The notes beneath the pieces were generated by a model. The model saw nothing but the letters and a program-made list of their open reading frames with translations, did not search any database and was not told where the DNA came from. Made by a program: the position numbers and the translations under genes. DNA of 64,000 nt from JADCGM01 sp943370355 (GTDB lineage: Bacteria; Pseudomonadota; Alphaproteobacteria; Sphingomonadales; Sphingomonadaceae): assembly GCA_943370355.1 (NCBI GenBank), contig CALRQP020000020.1, positions 6,129-70,128 on the forward strand, in the 5' to 3' direction. Shown piece after piece: positions 1 through 7,967 of the stretch; the first letter of the stretch is position 1; each line of letters opens with the position of its first letter.

Positions 1-1
1 T

Positions 2-70
2 GTCGTGAAGCCTTTCACGCAGGCGACGCTTCGCCAGAAGATCGAGGCGGTGTTTGGAGCGCTGACATGA
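2..70 (+). CDS. cheY: CheY-type response regulator, C-terminal end only
   Basis: The window opens inside this gene, and only the last 22 codons are visible. They read VVKPFT...IEAVFGALT. The K-P-F triplet after two hydrophobic residues is the conserved beta5/alpha5 turn of receiver domains, where the lysine supports phosphorylation signalling. The stop overlaps the cheD start (ATGA), so the two genes are translationally coupled in one chemotaxis operon. A single-domain CheY that acts on the flagellar switch is the likely product. The N-terminus is outside the window, so a longer multidomain regulator cannot be excluded. Confidence 0.7.
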   Translation, partial: VVKPFTQATLRQKIEAVFGALT

Positions 71-558
71 CCGGCTGGCGAAAGACTGTCGTCCAAGGCG
101 ACTTCGTGGTCAGCTCCGATGGCGACGCGACCTTTACGACCGTGCTTGGGTCCTGCGTAGCCGTGTGCCTGCACGATCCGGTCGCCCGCATCGGCGGCAT
201 GAACCATTTCCTGCTGCCGTCACCGCCGCAGGGGCAGAGCGCAACGACGACAGTGCTGAGCGCCGGTCGCTATGGTTCGGAGTCTATCCCGGCGCTGATC
301 CGCATGCTCGTCAAACGGGGGGCCGAGCCGCACCGGCTGCGCGCCCGCATCTACGGCGGTGCCGAGGATCCGTCGCGCAGCTGGCAGGCCGGGCGCGACA
401 ATATCGCCAGCGCCCGCGCCGAACTGGCAAGCCGCGCGATCACCGTGATCGCCGAAGACACCGGCGGCGATTGTGCGCGCCGCGTCGATTTTTCGCCGGC
501 TGGGGACCGCGTCGCGGTCCAGCGCGTCGCGCATGTGTCAGCAGGACTCGCGGCATGA
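67..558 (+). CDS. cheD: Chemoreceptor glutamine deamidase CheD
   Basis: CheD deamidates glutamines on methyl-accepting chemotaxis receptors and can interact with CheC/CheY in adaptation. The 163-residue length is usual for the family. The catalytic cysteine lies in LGSCVAVCLHDP (Cys30) and the histidine in GGMNHFLLP (His47), the two signature blocks of CheD. The gene sits directly behind a cheY and overlaps it by four bases. It is followed by a small gene that overlaps its stop codon, so all three look like the distal end of one chemotaxis operon. Confidence 0.93.
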   Translation: MTGWRKTVVQGDFVVSSDGDATFTTVLGSCVAVCLHDPVARIGGMNHFLLPSPPQGQSATTTVLSAGRYGSESIPALIRMLVKRGAEPHRLRARIYGGAEDPSRSWQAGRDNIASARAELASRAITVIAEDTGGDCARRVDFSPAGDRVAVQRVAHVSAGLAA

Positions 559-869
559 AGGGTCTCGACAGCGATTGCAGCACCGATGACGTGCTGGGCG
601 CGGTCGCAATGGAATTGCTGCACCTTGCCGACATGACCGAGGATGTTGGCGCGGCGATCGCAGCAGCCATCGACTTCACGCCGGAGAATCTCAATCGCCT
701 GCAGGCGATTGACGTCGCTGCGCAGACGCAGCGGCTGCTGTCAGGCCTGATCTCGGGTCTTCAGGAACGCCGGCCGGTGGAAGAATGCATCGACCGCATC
801 GGCATGGAGACGCTGCGCCGCCGCCTCATCGCGGCGATGAACCCGGTGGCGATCGAAATCGCGGCCTGA
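555..869 (+). CDS. Small helical protein at the cheU position of the chemotaxis operon
   Basis: This 104-residue protein starts with an ATG that overlaps the cheD stop, so it is very likely translated with it. The sequence is predicted to be almost wholly helical. It contains a Q-x-x-D-x-x-x-Q helix (LQAIDVAAQTQRLL), loosely like helices of CheZ-type phosphatases. As I recall it, a small gene called cheU follows cheD in Caulobacter, so the position suggests a CheU-like accessory chemotaxis protein. That is inference from order. No domain was recognised with confidence. Confidence 0.6.
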   Translation: MKGLDSDCSTDDVLGAVAMELLHLADMTEDVGAAIAAAIDFTPENLNRLQAIDVAAQTQRLLSGLISGLQERRPVEECIDRIGMETLRRRLIAAMNPVAIEIAA

Positions 870-918
870 GCGGCGGGCAATCGTTAGAAATTGCCTTGCA
901 TCCGTTCAAGCGCCCACC

Positions 919-943
919 AGCCCGCTCGTCCTGAGCGGGCTTT
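919..943 (+). terminator. Rho-independent terminator after the chemotaxis operon
   Basis: An 8-bp GC stem (gcccgctc/gagcgggc, 920-927 and 933-940) with a five-base loop is followed by TTT. It lies about 50 bases behind the last chemotaxis gene and in front of the oppositely oriented flaF. Confidence 0.75.
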
Positions 944-989
944 GTGACTTGATCAAACCGAAGCAGAGAATAACTCTACGCCAAACCGC

Positions 990-1352
990 CTACGCTGCCG
1001 CTTGAACAGTCGGCCGCAAACCCTCCATGATCGTGCGATTGATCGCGATCAGGTCGCCGATCGCCTCCTCGCCGCGCACCACGGCGCTGCTGTGCCGGTC
1101 GACCCAAAGAGCCAACGATATGATCCCGGCACGGAGTTCGTTGCCGAGACGGTTGGCCGGCGAGCGGCAATCGTCGGCTAGGGTACTCCAGAGTTCGCGG
1201 TTGCGGTGCAAGACATCGACGAGAGCAGGCCCCGTCAACCCGCGCGTCTCGGCATCGAGCATTGTCGTCGTGATCTGGGAGAATAACCGATGCTCGGTCT
1301 GGCGCGGGCTGGCAGCGACTTGCTGGGTACGGCGATAGGCTGCGAGCGACAT
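990..1352 (-). CDS. flaF: Flagellar biosynthesis regulator FlaF
   Basis: FlaF is a small alphaproteobacterial protein that works with FlbT in controlling flagellin translation and secretion. The 120-residue sequence carries the family pattern: an N-terminal AYRRTQQVAASPRQTEHRLF, then a central RELWSTLADDC, a LRAGIISLALWVDRHS block and a conserved tail. It is transcribed toward the chemotaxis operon and away from motA. FlbT usually lies next to FlaF, but the 120 bases downstream hold no open frame that could encode it. Confidence 0.85.
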   Translation of the reverse strand: MSLAAYRRTQQVAASPRQTEHRLFSQITTTMLDAETRGLTGPALVDVLHRNRELWSTLADDCRSPANRLGNELRAGIISLALWVDRHSSAVVRGEEAIGDLIAINRTIMEGLRPTVQAAA

Positions 1353-1455
1353 GCGGCTGATCCTCCATCCGCAGCATCTGCGCTGCGGGCTTGTTGAGCC
1401 GCATGCCTAGCAGTTCGCCGATTGCCGCGATGTTAAACCCTGAACCGCTAGCCCG

Positions 1456-2349
1456 ATGCCCATGAACGCTATCGGATATATCGTCGTGCTGGTTGCCGTA
1501 TTCGGCAGCTATCTCATGTCGGGCGGCAACATGGCCCCCATTCTCGAGGCCTTGCCGCACGAGATGATGGCGATTCTCGGCGCCGCGATCGGTGCCTTCA
1601 TCGTCGCCAACTCGATGGGCGTCCTGAAAGGCACACCCAAGGCAATGGCGCGGGCGTTCAAGGGGTCTAAATGGAAGCGCGATGATTATCGGGACGTGCT
1701 TTGCCTGCTCTATTCGCTGCTCGACATGCTGCGCGGCGGCGGAATGCGCCAGCTAGAGGAGCAGATCGAATCGCCGGAAGGCTCGCCGGTGTTCCAGCGC
1801 TACCCGCGGCTGATGGCCGATCACCATATCTCCGACTTCGTCCGCGATTATCTGCGGCTGTTCCTGATGAACATGAACGACCCGCATCAAGCCGAGGACG
1901 CCATGGAAGCCGATGTAGACCGGCATCATGAGGAAGAACTGCAAACGCAGCGTGCGATCATCCAGCTTGGCGAAGGCCTGCCCGCCATCGGCATCGTCGC
2001 CGCCGTGCTCGGCGTCATCAAGACAATGGCATCGATCGATCAGCCGACCGAGATTCTCGGCGCGATGATCGGCGGGGCGCTGACCGGCACCTTCCTCGGC
2101 GTGCTGCTGTCCTATTGCTTCATCGCACCCGTCGCCGGCCGACTCGAACAGGTCATCGACGAGGATGGCAAAATCTATAATGTGATCCGCAAGACGCTCG
2201 TCGCGCATCTGCATGGCCATTCGCCGGCCGTCGCAGTCGAGCTGGCCCGCCGCGCCGCGCCGTCACCGGTGCAACCAAGTTTCGCCGATCTGGAAGCGGC
2301 GATTGCCGACCTGCCAAAGGGCCCAGTCACGCTCGCCAAGGCCGCCTGA
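1456..2349 (+). CDS. motA: Flagellar motor stator protein MotA
   Basis: MotA forms the ring of the proton-driven stator and pushes on FliG. The 297-residue protein has four membrane segments. Two lie near the N-terminus (residues about 5-50). Two more lie near residues 170-235 and include ALGG-like helix packing (GEGLPAIGIVAAVLGVIKTM and GTFLGVLLSYCFIAPV). The large cytoplasmic loop between them carries the charged residues that meet the rotor. motB starts one base after the stop, so the pair is co-translated. An ATG six bases downstream (1462) is an alternative start. Confidence 0.95.
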   Translation: MPMNAIGYIVVLVAVFGSYLMSGGNMAPILEALPHEMMAILGAAIGAFIVANSMGVLKGTPKAMARAFKGSKWKRDDYRDVLCLLYSLLDMLRGGGMRQLEEQIESPEGSPVFQRYPRLMADHHISDFVRDYLRLFLMNMNDPHQAEDAMEADVDRHHEEELQTQRAIIQLGEGLPAIGIVAAVLGVIKTMASIDQPTEILGAMIGGALTGTFLGVLLSYCFIAPVAGRLEQVIDEDGKIYNVIRKTLVAHLHGHSPAVAVELARRAAPSPVQPSFADLEAAIADLPKGPVTLAKAA

Positions 2350-2350
2350 G

Positions 2351-3208
2351 ATGGCTGCGCCCTCGGCCAACATGCGGCCGATCATCATCAAGAAGAAGAA
2401 AAAGGGCCACGGACACGGCCATCACGGCGGCGCGTGGAAGATCGCCTACGCGGACTTCACGACTGCGATGATGGCCTTCTTCCTGATGCTCTGGCTCGTA
2501 TCAAACCCGGAGAAGGCGGCGCTTCGCGGTCTTGCCGATTACTTCGAGGGCAGTGCGCCGTCGCCCCTTTCGGGGGGAAATGGCGGCGCGGGAAGCGGCA
2601 GCGGCGGCAATGGGTCGGTCAATGGCGAAACCGGGTCACCGGTTGCTGGCGGTCCGCCCGCACCCGGCAGCCAGGGCGCAAGGCTGGCCAATGGCGCGGA
2701 GGCTCGCGTCCCCGACGCAACCCAGCGCATCCGCGCTGATGAGCTCAAAATCGCATTGGAAGCCGTCGCGGTGCAGGCGGGAGCCAAAGACTCGGTGTCC
2801 GTAACGAGCCGCGAGGACGGAATCCGCATCGAACTCATGGACACGGCACAGCGCCCGATGTTTCGCGCCGGGACCGCCGAGCTTTTTCCCTATGCCCGCG
2901 CGCTGATCGCCGGAACTGCCAAAAAGCTTGGCGGCGATGCGCAGCGCATGGCGGTGGAAGGACATACCGATTCGCTTGGCGGATATGCGCCGTTAAACTG
3001 GCGCATTTCCGGCGAACGGGCCTTAGCAGCGATGCAGGTGCTTACCAGCGCCGGCATCCGCGCCGACCGGATCCAGTCGGTTGCCGGCCGGGCCGGAACT
3101 GAGCCGGCCTTTCCGGATCAGCCCGACCGCGCCGAGAATCGCCGCATCACGATCATCCTGATCGCCGAAGCGCCAGCCACGCCGCGCACCGTCGGCTTCG
3201 GGCACTGA
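2351..3208 (+). CDS. motB: Flagellar motor stator protein MotB
   Basis: MotB anchors the stator to peptidoglycan and carries the proton-binding aspartate. The protein is 285 residues from the ATG just after the motA stop. A basic, His-rich tail (KKKKKGHGHGHHGG) precedes the single membrane helix, which holds IAYADFTTAMMAFFLMLW with the essential Asp35. A Gly/Ser/Pro-rich linker follows, then an OmpA-like peptidoglycan-binding domain with VEGHTDSLGG and the NRRITI end. An in-frame extension upstream lies inside motA and was not used. Confidence 0.95.
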   Translation: MAAPSANMRPIIIKKKKKGHGHGHHGGAWKIAYADFTTAMMAFFLMLWLVSNPEKAALRGLADYFEGSAPSPLSGGNGGAGSGSGGNGSVNGETGSPVAGGPPAPGSQGARLANGAEARVPDATQRIRADELKIALEAVAVQAGAKDSVSVTSREDGIRIELMDTAQRPMFRAGTAELFPYARALIAGTAKKLGGDAQRMAVEGHTDSLGGYAPLNWRISGERALAAMQVLTSAGIRADRIQSVAGRAGTEPAFPDQPDRAENRRITIILIAEAPATPRTVGFGH

Positions 3209-3209
3209 C

Positions 3210-3689
3210 ATGGCCAGCAAGCCCTCCAAGCCTGCCAAACAGGGTGGCGCGCTGGCAGCGCTCGGCCTCATCATCGGCGGCCTTGTTATCGGCGGCGGCG
3301 CAGGTGTCGCGGCCGATTTGGGCTATGCGCGCTGGACGGCGATGCAGGAGGCTTCGGCCAAGGCCGAGCCAGCCCCGCCGCCCGAATATGTGAAGCTCGG
3401 TCCTGCCCTCATTCCGCTCGCTGATGCCGACGGGCGGCTGGCCGGCTATGCCCGCATCGACATCGACCTCGAAGTCGCCGGCGGACAGGCCGAACATCTG
3501 CAGGACCTGGTTCCGCTGGTACGCCACGAAATTAATATGGTGGCGTGGCAGACGCCACTTGCTGCCGGACCCGATGGCCGCCTCATCGCACTCGACCGGC
3601 TCCGAATGCTCGTCGCAGGTGCTGCAGATCGGGCACTCGGCCCCCACGCCGCCAAGCGCGTGCTGGTCCAAGCCGTCGCCCCCGCCTGA
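3210..3689 (+). CDS. fliL: Flagellar basal body-associated protein FliL
   Basis: FliL is a single-pass inner-membrane protein that surrounds the stator and stabilises torque. The 159-residue sequence has one N-terminal membrane segment rich in Gly/Ile (about residues 13-34). A periplasmic domain follows with the family pattern YVKLGPALIPL, then IDIDLEV and a C-terminal helix-strand ending VLVQAV. It starts one base after the motB stop, so it is in the same operon. Sequence identity to classical FliL is low. The call rests on architecture, these motifs and its place beside motAB. Confidence 0.75.
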   Translation: MASKPSKPAKQGGALAALGLIIGGLVIGGGAGVAADLGYARWTAMQEASAKAEPAPPPEYVKLGPALIPLADADGRLAGYARIDIDLEVAGGQAEHLQDLVPLVRHEINMVAWQTPLAAGPDGRLIALDRLRMLVAGAADRALGPHAAKRVLVQAVAPA

Positions 3690-3693
3690 CACC

Positions 3694-3727
3694 AAAAGGC
3701 CGCCCATCCCGCGAGGGATGGACGGCC
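3694..3727 (-). terminator. Terminator between convergent fliL and fliP operons
   Basis: A strong hairpin (left arm 3698-3710, right arm 3715-3727, one internal mismatch, GCGA loop) ends on the minus strand in TTTT. It therefore terminates the fliN-fliO-fliP transcript and may also slow the oncoming motAB-fliL transcript. Confidence 0.75.
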
Positions 3728-3751
3728 CGGTTGCCCGACCTGACGCCTAGG

Positions 3752-4489
3752 TCAGCCGTAGCTGCGGATCAGCGACGCCGCGACAAGATGCCAACCGTCC
3801 ACAAGGACGAAGAAGATCAACTTCATCGGCAAAGAGATTGTCGCTGGCGGCAGCATCATCATGCCCATCGCCATCAGGATCGCCGACACAACAAGGTCGA
3901 TGATCACGAAGGGCAGGAACAGCATGAAGCCGATCTCGAACGCGCGGCGCAGTTCGGAGATCATGAATGCCGGTGCTGCCGTCATCAGTGACACCTCCGA
4001 CCATTTCGCCGGCCGCGCGTCGTGCGACAGCTCGATGAACAGCTTCAGATCGTCGGCGCGCGTGTGTTTGAGCATGAACGACTTGAGTGGCGCGGCAATG
4101 CGAACAGCTGCCTCCTGCTCAGTGATGACGCCGCGGTTAAGTGGATCGACACCCTGCGCCCACGCCGCATCAAAGGTCGGCTTCATGATGAAGAAGCTCA
4201 GGAACATCGCGAGGCTGATCAGCACGGCATTGGGCGGCGTCGCCTGTGTGCCGAGGCCGTTGCGCAGCAATGAAAGCACAACAACGACCCGCGTGAAAGA
4301 CGTCATCATCATGAGCAGGCCGGGCGCGAGGCTGAGCACCGTTAGCATCAGCACAAGCTGGATGGTCTTGCCCGACAGCGACGTCGCGCCAAGGTCGAGG
4401 TTGACTGACTGCGCGAACACGGGTCCGGCGGCAGTCAACGCCAAGGTCGCAAGCGCGAGCTTCGCGATGCGCTTCGATCGATCAGTCAT
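3752..4489 (-). CDS. fliP: Flagellar type III export gate protein FliP
   Basis: FliP is a core pore subunit of the flagellar export gate, forming a spiral with FliQ and FliR. From the ATG at 4489 the protein is 245 residues with a cleavable signal peptide (LALATLALTAAGPVFAQ), as is usual for FliP. Diagnostic blocks are TSFTRVVVVLSLLRNGLGTQATPPN near the first helices and EIGFMLFLPFVIIDLVVSAILMAMGMMMLPP near the end (both shortened here to their key runs). Its start overlaps the end of fliO by eight bases. An 18-residue upstream extension lies within fliO and was discarded. Confidence 0.95.
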   Translation of the reverse strand: MTDRSKRIAKLALATLALTAAGPVFAQSVNLDLGATSLSGKTIQLVLMLTVLSLAPGLLMMMTSFTRVVVVLSLLRNGLGTQATPPNAVLISLAMFLSFFIMKPTFDAAWAQGVDPLNRGVITEQEAAVRIAAPLKSFMLKHTRADDLKLFIELSHDARPAKWSEVSLMTAAPAFMISELRRAFEIGFMLFLPFVIIDLVVSAILMAMGMMMLPPATISLPMKLIFFVLVDGWHLVAASLIRSYG

Positions 4490-4769
4490 GGCTATGCAGC
4501 TCCAGGGGCGAGATGCCGGCTTCGACGACGGTCGCGCCGTCACCGGTCAGAAGGATGAGATGTTCGACGCCGTCGCGGCGCACGAGGAGAAGGCGGCGGC
4601 GCGGGTCGATCGCGAGCTGTTCGCTGACAGAAAGACGGCGCAGCTGCGGCGCGGTACCCATTGGGATCAGCTTGCCGCCCCAGCGCCGCAGCGCCCACAC
4701 CCCGAACACCGCGAGGCCCAAGACCATCGCCAGCGCCGCAACCATGCGCAGAAGATCGAGAATGTCCAT
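4482..4769 (-). CDS. fliO: Flagellar assembly protein FliO
   Basis: FliO is a small bitopic membrane protein that helps assemble the FliP pore. The 95-residue protein has one N-terminal membrane helix (residues about 5-26). A short cytoplasmic domain follows with the pattern LRRLSVSEQLAIDPRRRLLLVRRDG...LLLTG, typical of FliO. It lies between fliN and fliP and overlaps both by a few bases, which fits a tightly coupled operon. Confidence 0.88.
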   Translation of the reverse strand: MDILDLLRMVAALAMVLGLAVFGVWALRRWGGKLIPMGTAPQLRRLSVSEQLAIDPRRRLLLVRRDGVEHLILLTGDGATVVEAGISPLELHSHD

Positions 4770-5008
4770 CAGCGCGGCCGCCGCTGCGGCGCGAGGCGCT
4801 GTACGCAGACCTGGATGCGGTCGTCATCGACGACAACATCGCCGAGCGCGATCGGCAGATCGCGATAGGTGATCGAAATGGCGTCGGTCTGTTTGGTATC
4901 GAGCGCGATTACCGCGCCGCGGCCGAGCCGCAGGAACGCGCCGAGCGTGATGTCGGCCGCGCCGACCACGGCGGTCAGTTCCAGCTCGACATCGTCGAGA
5001 ATGTCCAT
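4769..5008 (-). CDS. fliN: Short SpoA-domain C-ring protein (FliN-like, first copy)
   Basis: The 79-residue protein is almost entirely one SpoA (SPOR/FliN C-terminal) domain: LGAFLRLGRGAVIALD, then LPIALGDVVVDDDRIQVCV. This fold forms the base of the flagellar C-ring and binds the FliH/FliI export machinery. It heads the minus-strand fliN-fliO-fliP operon and is followed directly by fliO (TGATG overlap). A second, longer FliN is encoded at 16746-17069. The two copies may have different partners, for example one acting as export chaperone ring and one as switch. Which is the classical FliN cannot be settled from sequence alone. Confidence 0.85.
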   Translation of the reverse strand: MDILDDVELELTAVVGAADITLGAFLRLGRGAVIALDTKQTDAISITYRDLPIALGDVVVDDDRIQVCVQRLAPQRRPR

Positions 5009-5022
5009 CGTTTCGCTCCTTA

Positions 5023-5041
5023 CCCGGCAACTTCTGCCGAG
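5023..5041. promoter_or_regulatory. ftr-like FlbD box between fliN and flgC
   Basis: CCCGGCAACTTCTGCCGAG is a near-perfect palindrome that matches the form I recall for the Caulobacter ftr element bound by FlbD. It begins 15 bases in front of the fliN start, where it could repress. It ends about 80 bases in front of flgC, a usual distance for activation of a sigma-54 promoter. The same element recurs in front of fliG and fliF. Confidence 0.6.
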
Positions 5042-5079
5042 CCCGGTAGCGATCCGGTGGTTTACTAGGCTTTAAATGC

Positions 5080-5094
5080 CGGGTGCCTAGATGC
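5080..5094 (+). promoter_or_regulatory. Possible sigma-54 -24/-12 element for flgC
   Basis: GG at 5081-5082 and GC at 5093-5094 have the fixed ten-base spacing of sigma-54 promoters and lie between the FlbD-like box and the flgC start. The bases around the two dinucleotides fit the consensus poorly, so this is only a candidate. Confidence 0.22.
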
Positions 5095-5121
5095 CTCGTC
5101 CATCGAACGGAGGAAGTCCCG

Positions 5122-5529
5122 ATGGATCTCGGCAAGGCAATTGACGTTTCGGCGTCCGGACTGCGCGCGCAATCGCTGCGCATGCGGATTATCGCCGAAA
5201 ATCTCGCGAACCAGGACTCGGTTGCGGCGGCACCGGGGCAGAATCCCTACACGCGCAAGATCGTGACCTTTCAGCCGACCACGGGGCCGGCCAGCGGCAT
5301 GACCGAAGTGAAGGTCGCCCGCGTGACGACCGACAGCTCGCAATATCGCCGCGAATATCAGCCGGGACACCCGGCCGCCGACAAGCAGGGCTATGTGCAG
5401 CTGCCGAACGTCAACGGCCTTGTCGAAGCCGCCGACATGCAGTCGGCACAGCGCTCCTATGAAGCCAATCTCAACGCCATCGAAGCGGCCCGCTCGCTGA
5501 CGATGCGCACCCTAGATCTGCTGCGCTGA
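5122..5529 (+). CDS. flgC: Flagellar proximal rod protein FlgC
   Basis: FlgC is a proximal rod subunit. The 135-residue protein has the rod/hook N-terminal helix pattern SASGLRAQSLRMRIIAENLAN (key run ASGLRAQ...ENLANQDS). Its C-terminal helix, SAQRSYEANLNAIEAARSL, is typical of FlgC. The ATG at 5122 follows a good ribosome site (CGGAGGAAG). It leads the operon flgC-fliE-fliQ-fliR-flhB. Its usual partner flgB is about 5 kb away on the other strand. Confidence 0.95.
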   Translation: MDLGKAIDVSASGLRAQSLRMRIIAENLANQDSVAAAPGQNPYTRKIVTFQPTTGPASGMTEVKVARVTTDSSQYRREYQPGHPAADKQGYVQLPNVNGLVEAADMQSAQRSYEANLNAIEAARSLTMRTLDLLR

Positions 5530-5531
5530 TC

Positions 5532-5852
5532 ATGGCCCTCGCTGTCTCCTCCTTCGACGCGATGTCGGCCTATTCGCGGGTCCTGAACCAGCCGGGTCGC
5601 GCAGCGCCGAAACCCGCCGAAACCGGTCAGCCGACGCCCGGCTTCGCCGACATGCTCGGCGATCTGGTCGGCGATGCCGCCAAGGCCACGCGCGCGTCCG
5701 AAATGACGACGGCCAAGGCCGTCGCAGGCAAGGCCGAACTGGTCGATGTCGTAACCTCGGTGTCCGCCGCCGAAACCTCCCTCGAAACGATGGTCGCCGT
5801 CCGCGACCGCATGGTGTCCGCCTATCAGGATGTCATGCGGATGCAGATCTGA
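5532..5852 (+). CDS. fliE: Flagellar hook-basal body complex protein FliE
   Basis: FliE joins the MS-ring and export gate to the rod. The 106-residue protein has a variable Pro-rich N-terminus. The conserved C-terminal helices follow: AAETSLETMVAVRDRMVSAYQDVMRMQI, in which the V.VRDR.V.AY...M.M core is diagnostic. It starts two bases after flgC and belongs to the same operon. Confidence 0.92.
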   Translation: MALAVSSFDAMSAYSRVLNQPGRAAPKPAETGQPTPGFADMLGDLVGDAAKATRASEMTTAKAVAGKAELVDVVTSVSAAETSLETMVAVRDRMVSAYQDVMRMQI

Positions 5853-5863
5853 CCCGGAGACAG

Positions 5864-6133
5864 ATGATGAACCCCTCCGACGCCATGGAAATGGGCCGCT
5901 TGGCCCTGACAACGCTGACCCTGCTGTGCGCCCCTGCCCTGCTGGTGTCGCTCGTAGTCGGCTTTGCCATCTCGCTGTTTCAGGCTCTGACCCAGATTCA
6001 GGAGGCAACGCTCACCTTCGTGCCGAAGCTCATCGCCCTGTCGCTCGTGCTGCTGCTCGCGCTGCCCATGATGGGCCGCAGCCTCGGCTCGCTGATGACG
6101 CTGATCGCCGATCGTATCGCCAGCGGCGGCTGA
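5864..6133 (+). CDS. fliQ: Flagellar type III export gate protein FliQ
   Basis: FliQ is a two-helix subunit of the export gate. The 89-residue protein has helices at about residues 15-40 and 50-75. They are separated by the conserved FQALTQIQEATLTFVPK turn, the FliQ signature. A second ATG one codon in (5867) is an equally possible start. It is followed three bases later by fliR, the usual neighbour. Confidence 0.94.
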   Translation: MMNPSDAMEMGRLALTTLTLLCAPALLVSLVVGFAISLFQALTQIQEATLTFVPKLIALSLVLLLALPMMGRSLGSLMTLIADRIASGG

Positions 6134-6136
6134 TCG

Positions 6137-6889
6137 ATGACCTTCGGCTATGGCCCCGATGAAGTCGGACGATTCATGATCGCCTTCGCGCGCGTCGGCG
6201 GGATCGTCATGGTGCTGCCGGGCGTCGGCGATGAAACCGTGCCGCCGCGCCAGCGGCTAATCATCGCGCTGCTGCTGACCTTGGCCTTGCTGCCGGTTGC
6301 GACCGTGAGCTTGCCACCAACCCCGGGCGGTGCGCCGATCGGCCTGCTGTTTCGCGAGACCGTGCTCGGAGTCGCGCTCGGCCTGCTCGCGCGGATTTTC
6401 TTCCTAGGCCTCGCCTCTGCAGGCAGCATCATCGCGCTGCAGAGCGGCCTCGGCTCGGCGACAATGTTCGATCCGGCCGCCGGAGCGCAGAATCCGGTGG
6501 TCGGGCGGCTGCTGTCGCTTGCCGGAGTCGTAGCACTCTTCTTCGCAGGGCTGCATCACGGTGCGATTGCGGCTATCGCCCAATCCTACAAACTGTTCCC
6601 CCCAGATGCGCCGCTCGCGACGAACGATCTGGTTCAGGCGGGGATCGGTGCCGTGGCGGGCTCCTTCGCGATCGCGGTGCGGCTGGCAGGGCCCTTCTTA
6701 CTGTTTGGCCTCGTATTCAACGTCGGGCTCGGCTTCATCTCGCGGCTCACCCCGTCGATCCAGGTTTTTTTCATCGCCCAGCCGCTATCGATCCTGCTCG
6801 CGTTCGCGCTGCTCGCCGCGACCTTTGGCATGACCTTGTCGCTGTTCATTTCGGCAGCCTCCAACGGCCTTTCACAGGTCCTAGGCTAG
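6137..6889 (+). CDS. fliR: Flagellar type III export gate protein FliR
   Basis: FliR completes the FliP-FliQ-FliR export pore. The 250-residue protein is strongly hydrophobic with about six membrane segments. It carries the family features FARVGGIVMVLPGVGDETVP at the start, ASAGSIIALQSGLGSATMFDP in the middle and GLGFISRLTPSIQVFFIAQPL near the end (key residues only). Three bases separate it from both fliQ and flhB. Confidence 0.94.
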   Translation: MTFGYGPDEVGRFMIAFARVGGIVMVLPGVGDETVPPRQRLIIALLLTLALLPVATVSLPPTPGGAPIGLLFRETVLGVALGLLARIFFLGLASAGSIIALQSGLGSATMFDPAAGAQNPVVGRLLSLAGVVALFFAGLHHGAIAAIAQSYKLFPPDAPLATNDLVQAGIGAVAGSFAIAVRLAGPFLLFGLVFNVGLGFISRLTPSIQVFFIAQPLSILLAFALLAATFGMTLSLFISAASNGLSQVLG

Positions 6890-6892
6890 TCC

Positions 6893-7960
6893 ATGTCGGA
6901 GGCGCCCGAAGACGACCAGAAGACCGAAGCGCCGTCGCAGAAGCGGCTCGACGAGGCACGTCAGCGCGGCGACGTCGCGAGCGCCCCGGAAATGCGGCAT
7001 GCGGCGATGTTCGCGGCTGCCATCGCGATTGGCGGTATTCTTGCCGGTGCCGGAACGCAGCTGACCGGAAAGCTCGCCGGTCTTCTCTCGAAAGCGGGAG
7101 ATGCGCCGGTCGATGTCGCGTCGGCGAGGTCGGCAGGGCTGGATCTGGCCATTACAGCCGCCGTCACGCTGGCCGTTCCGTTCGCGATCCTCGTCACGGC
7201 TGCCGTGCTGGGCAATCTGGCCGGAGGCCTGCCAGTCATTTCGTGGAGCCGCGTCGCACCGAAATTCTCGAAAATCTCGCCGGCGCAAGGCCTGAAGCGC
7301 ATGCTCGGCTTTGCTGAATTCGCAAAGACACTCGCAAAATTCGTCGCGGTCGGTATCGCCGCAGCCTGGGTACTCACACCGCATATCGGCGCGCTCGCAA
7401 CTGCCGGCCAGACCGATGCCGGAGGGCTGGCCCGGCTGGCCGGCGCGCTCCTGTTCCGGCTGACCTCGGCGATTGCAGTCATCGTCGGTGCGATCGCGCT
7501 GGCCGATGCGCTGCAGCAGCGGCTCGCCTTCATGAAACGCATGCGTATGACCAAGCAGGAGCTGAAAGACGAGCATGCCAACAGCGAGGGCGATCCGCAC
7601 ATCAAGGCCAAGCAGCGCGCGATCCGCATGGAACGCTCCCGCCGCCGCATGATGGCGGATGTGCCCAAGGCGACCGTCGTGATCGCCAACCCGACCCACT
7701 TTGCGGTCGCACTCCGCTACGATCATGGCGTGACGGCAGCGCCTGTCGTGGTCGCCAAGGGTGTCGATGCCGTCGCGCTGCGCATCAGGAAAGTCGCCGA
7801 AGACGCACATGTCGCGGTCGTCGAGAACAAGCCGCTTGCTCGCGCGCTGCATGCGACCTGCGAAATTGGCAAGCCGATCCCGCCCGAACATTATGCGGGC
7901 GTAGCTGAAGTCATCGGGTTCGTGATGGGTCTGATGGGTCGCGCGCCAGCGCGGAGCTGA
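6893..7960 (+). CDS. flhB: Flagellar export switch protein FlhB
   Basis: FlhB sets export substrate specificity through self-cleavage in its cytoplasmic domain. The 355-residue protein begins with a hydrophilic EAPEDDQKTEAPSQKRLDEAR region, the family hallmark. Four membrane helices and the FlhBC domain follow. The autocleavage motif NPTH is intact at residues 266-269, preceded by VPKATVVIA. It is the last gene of the flgC operon and is followed by a strong hairpin. Confidence 0.96.
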   Translation: MSEAPEDDQKTEAPSQKRLDEARQRGDVASAPEMRHAAMFAAAIAIGGILAGAGTQLTGKLAGLLSKAGDAPVDVASARSAGLDLAITAAVTLAVPFAILVTAAVLGNLAGGLPVISWSRVAPKFSKISPAQGLKRMLGFAEFAKTLAKFVAVGIAAAWVLTPHIGALATAGQTDAGGLARLAGALLFRLTSAIAVIVGAIALADALQQRLAFMKRMRMTKQELKDEHANSEGDPHIKAKQRAIRMERSRRRMMADVPKATVVIANPTHFAVALRYDHGVTAAPVVVAKGVDAVALRIRKVAEDAHVAVVENKPLARALHATCEIGKPIPPEHYAGVAEVIGFVMGLMGRAPARS

Positions 7961-7967
7961 GCCGCCT

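Noticed and set aside
1432..1460. Possible flagellar sigma-28 promoter near motA
   Set aside because: TAAA and a CCCGATGC block have nearly the right spacing, but they overlap the motA start codon, so transcription could not begin there for motA.
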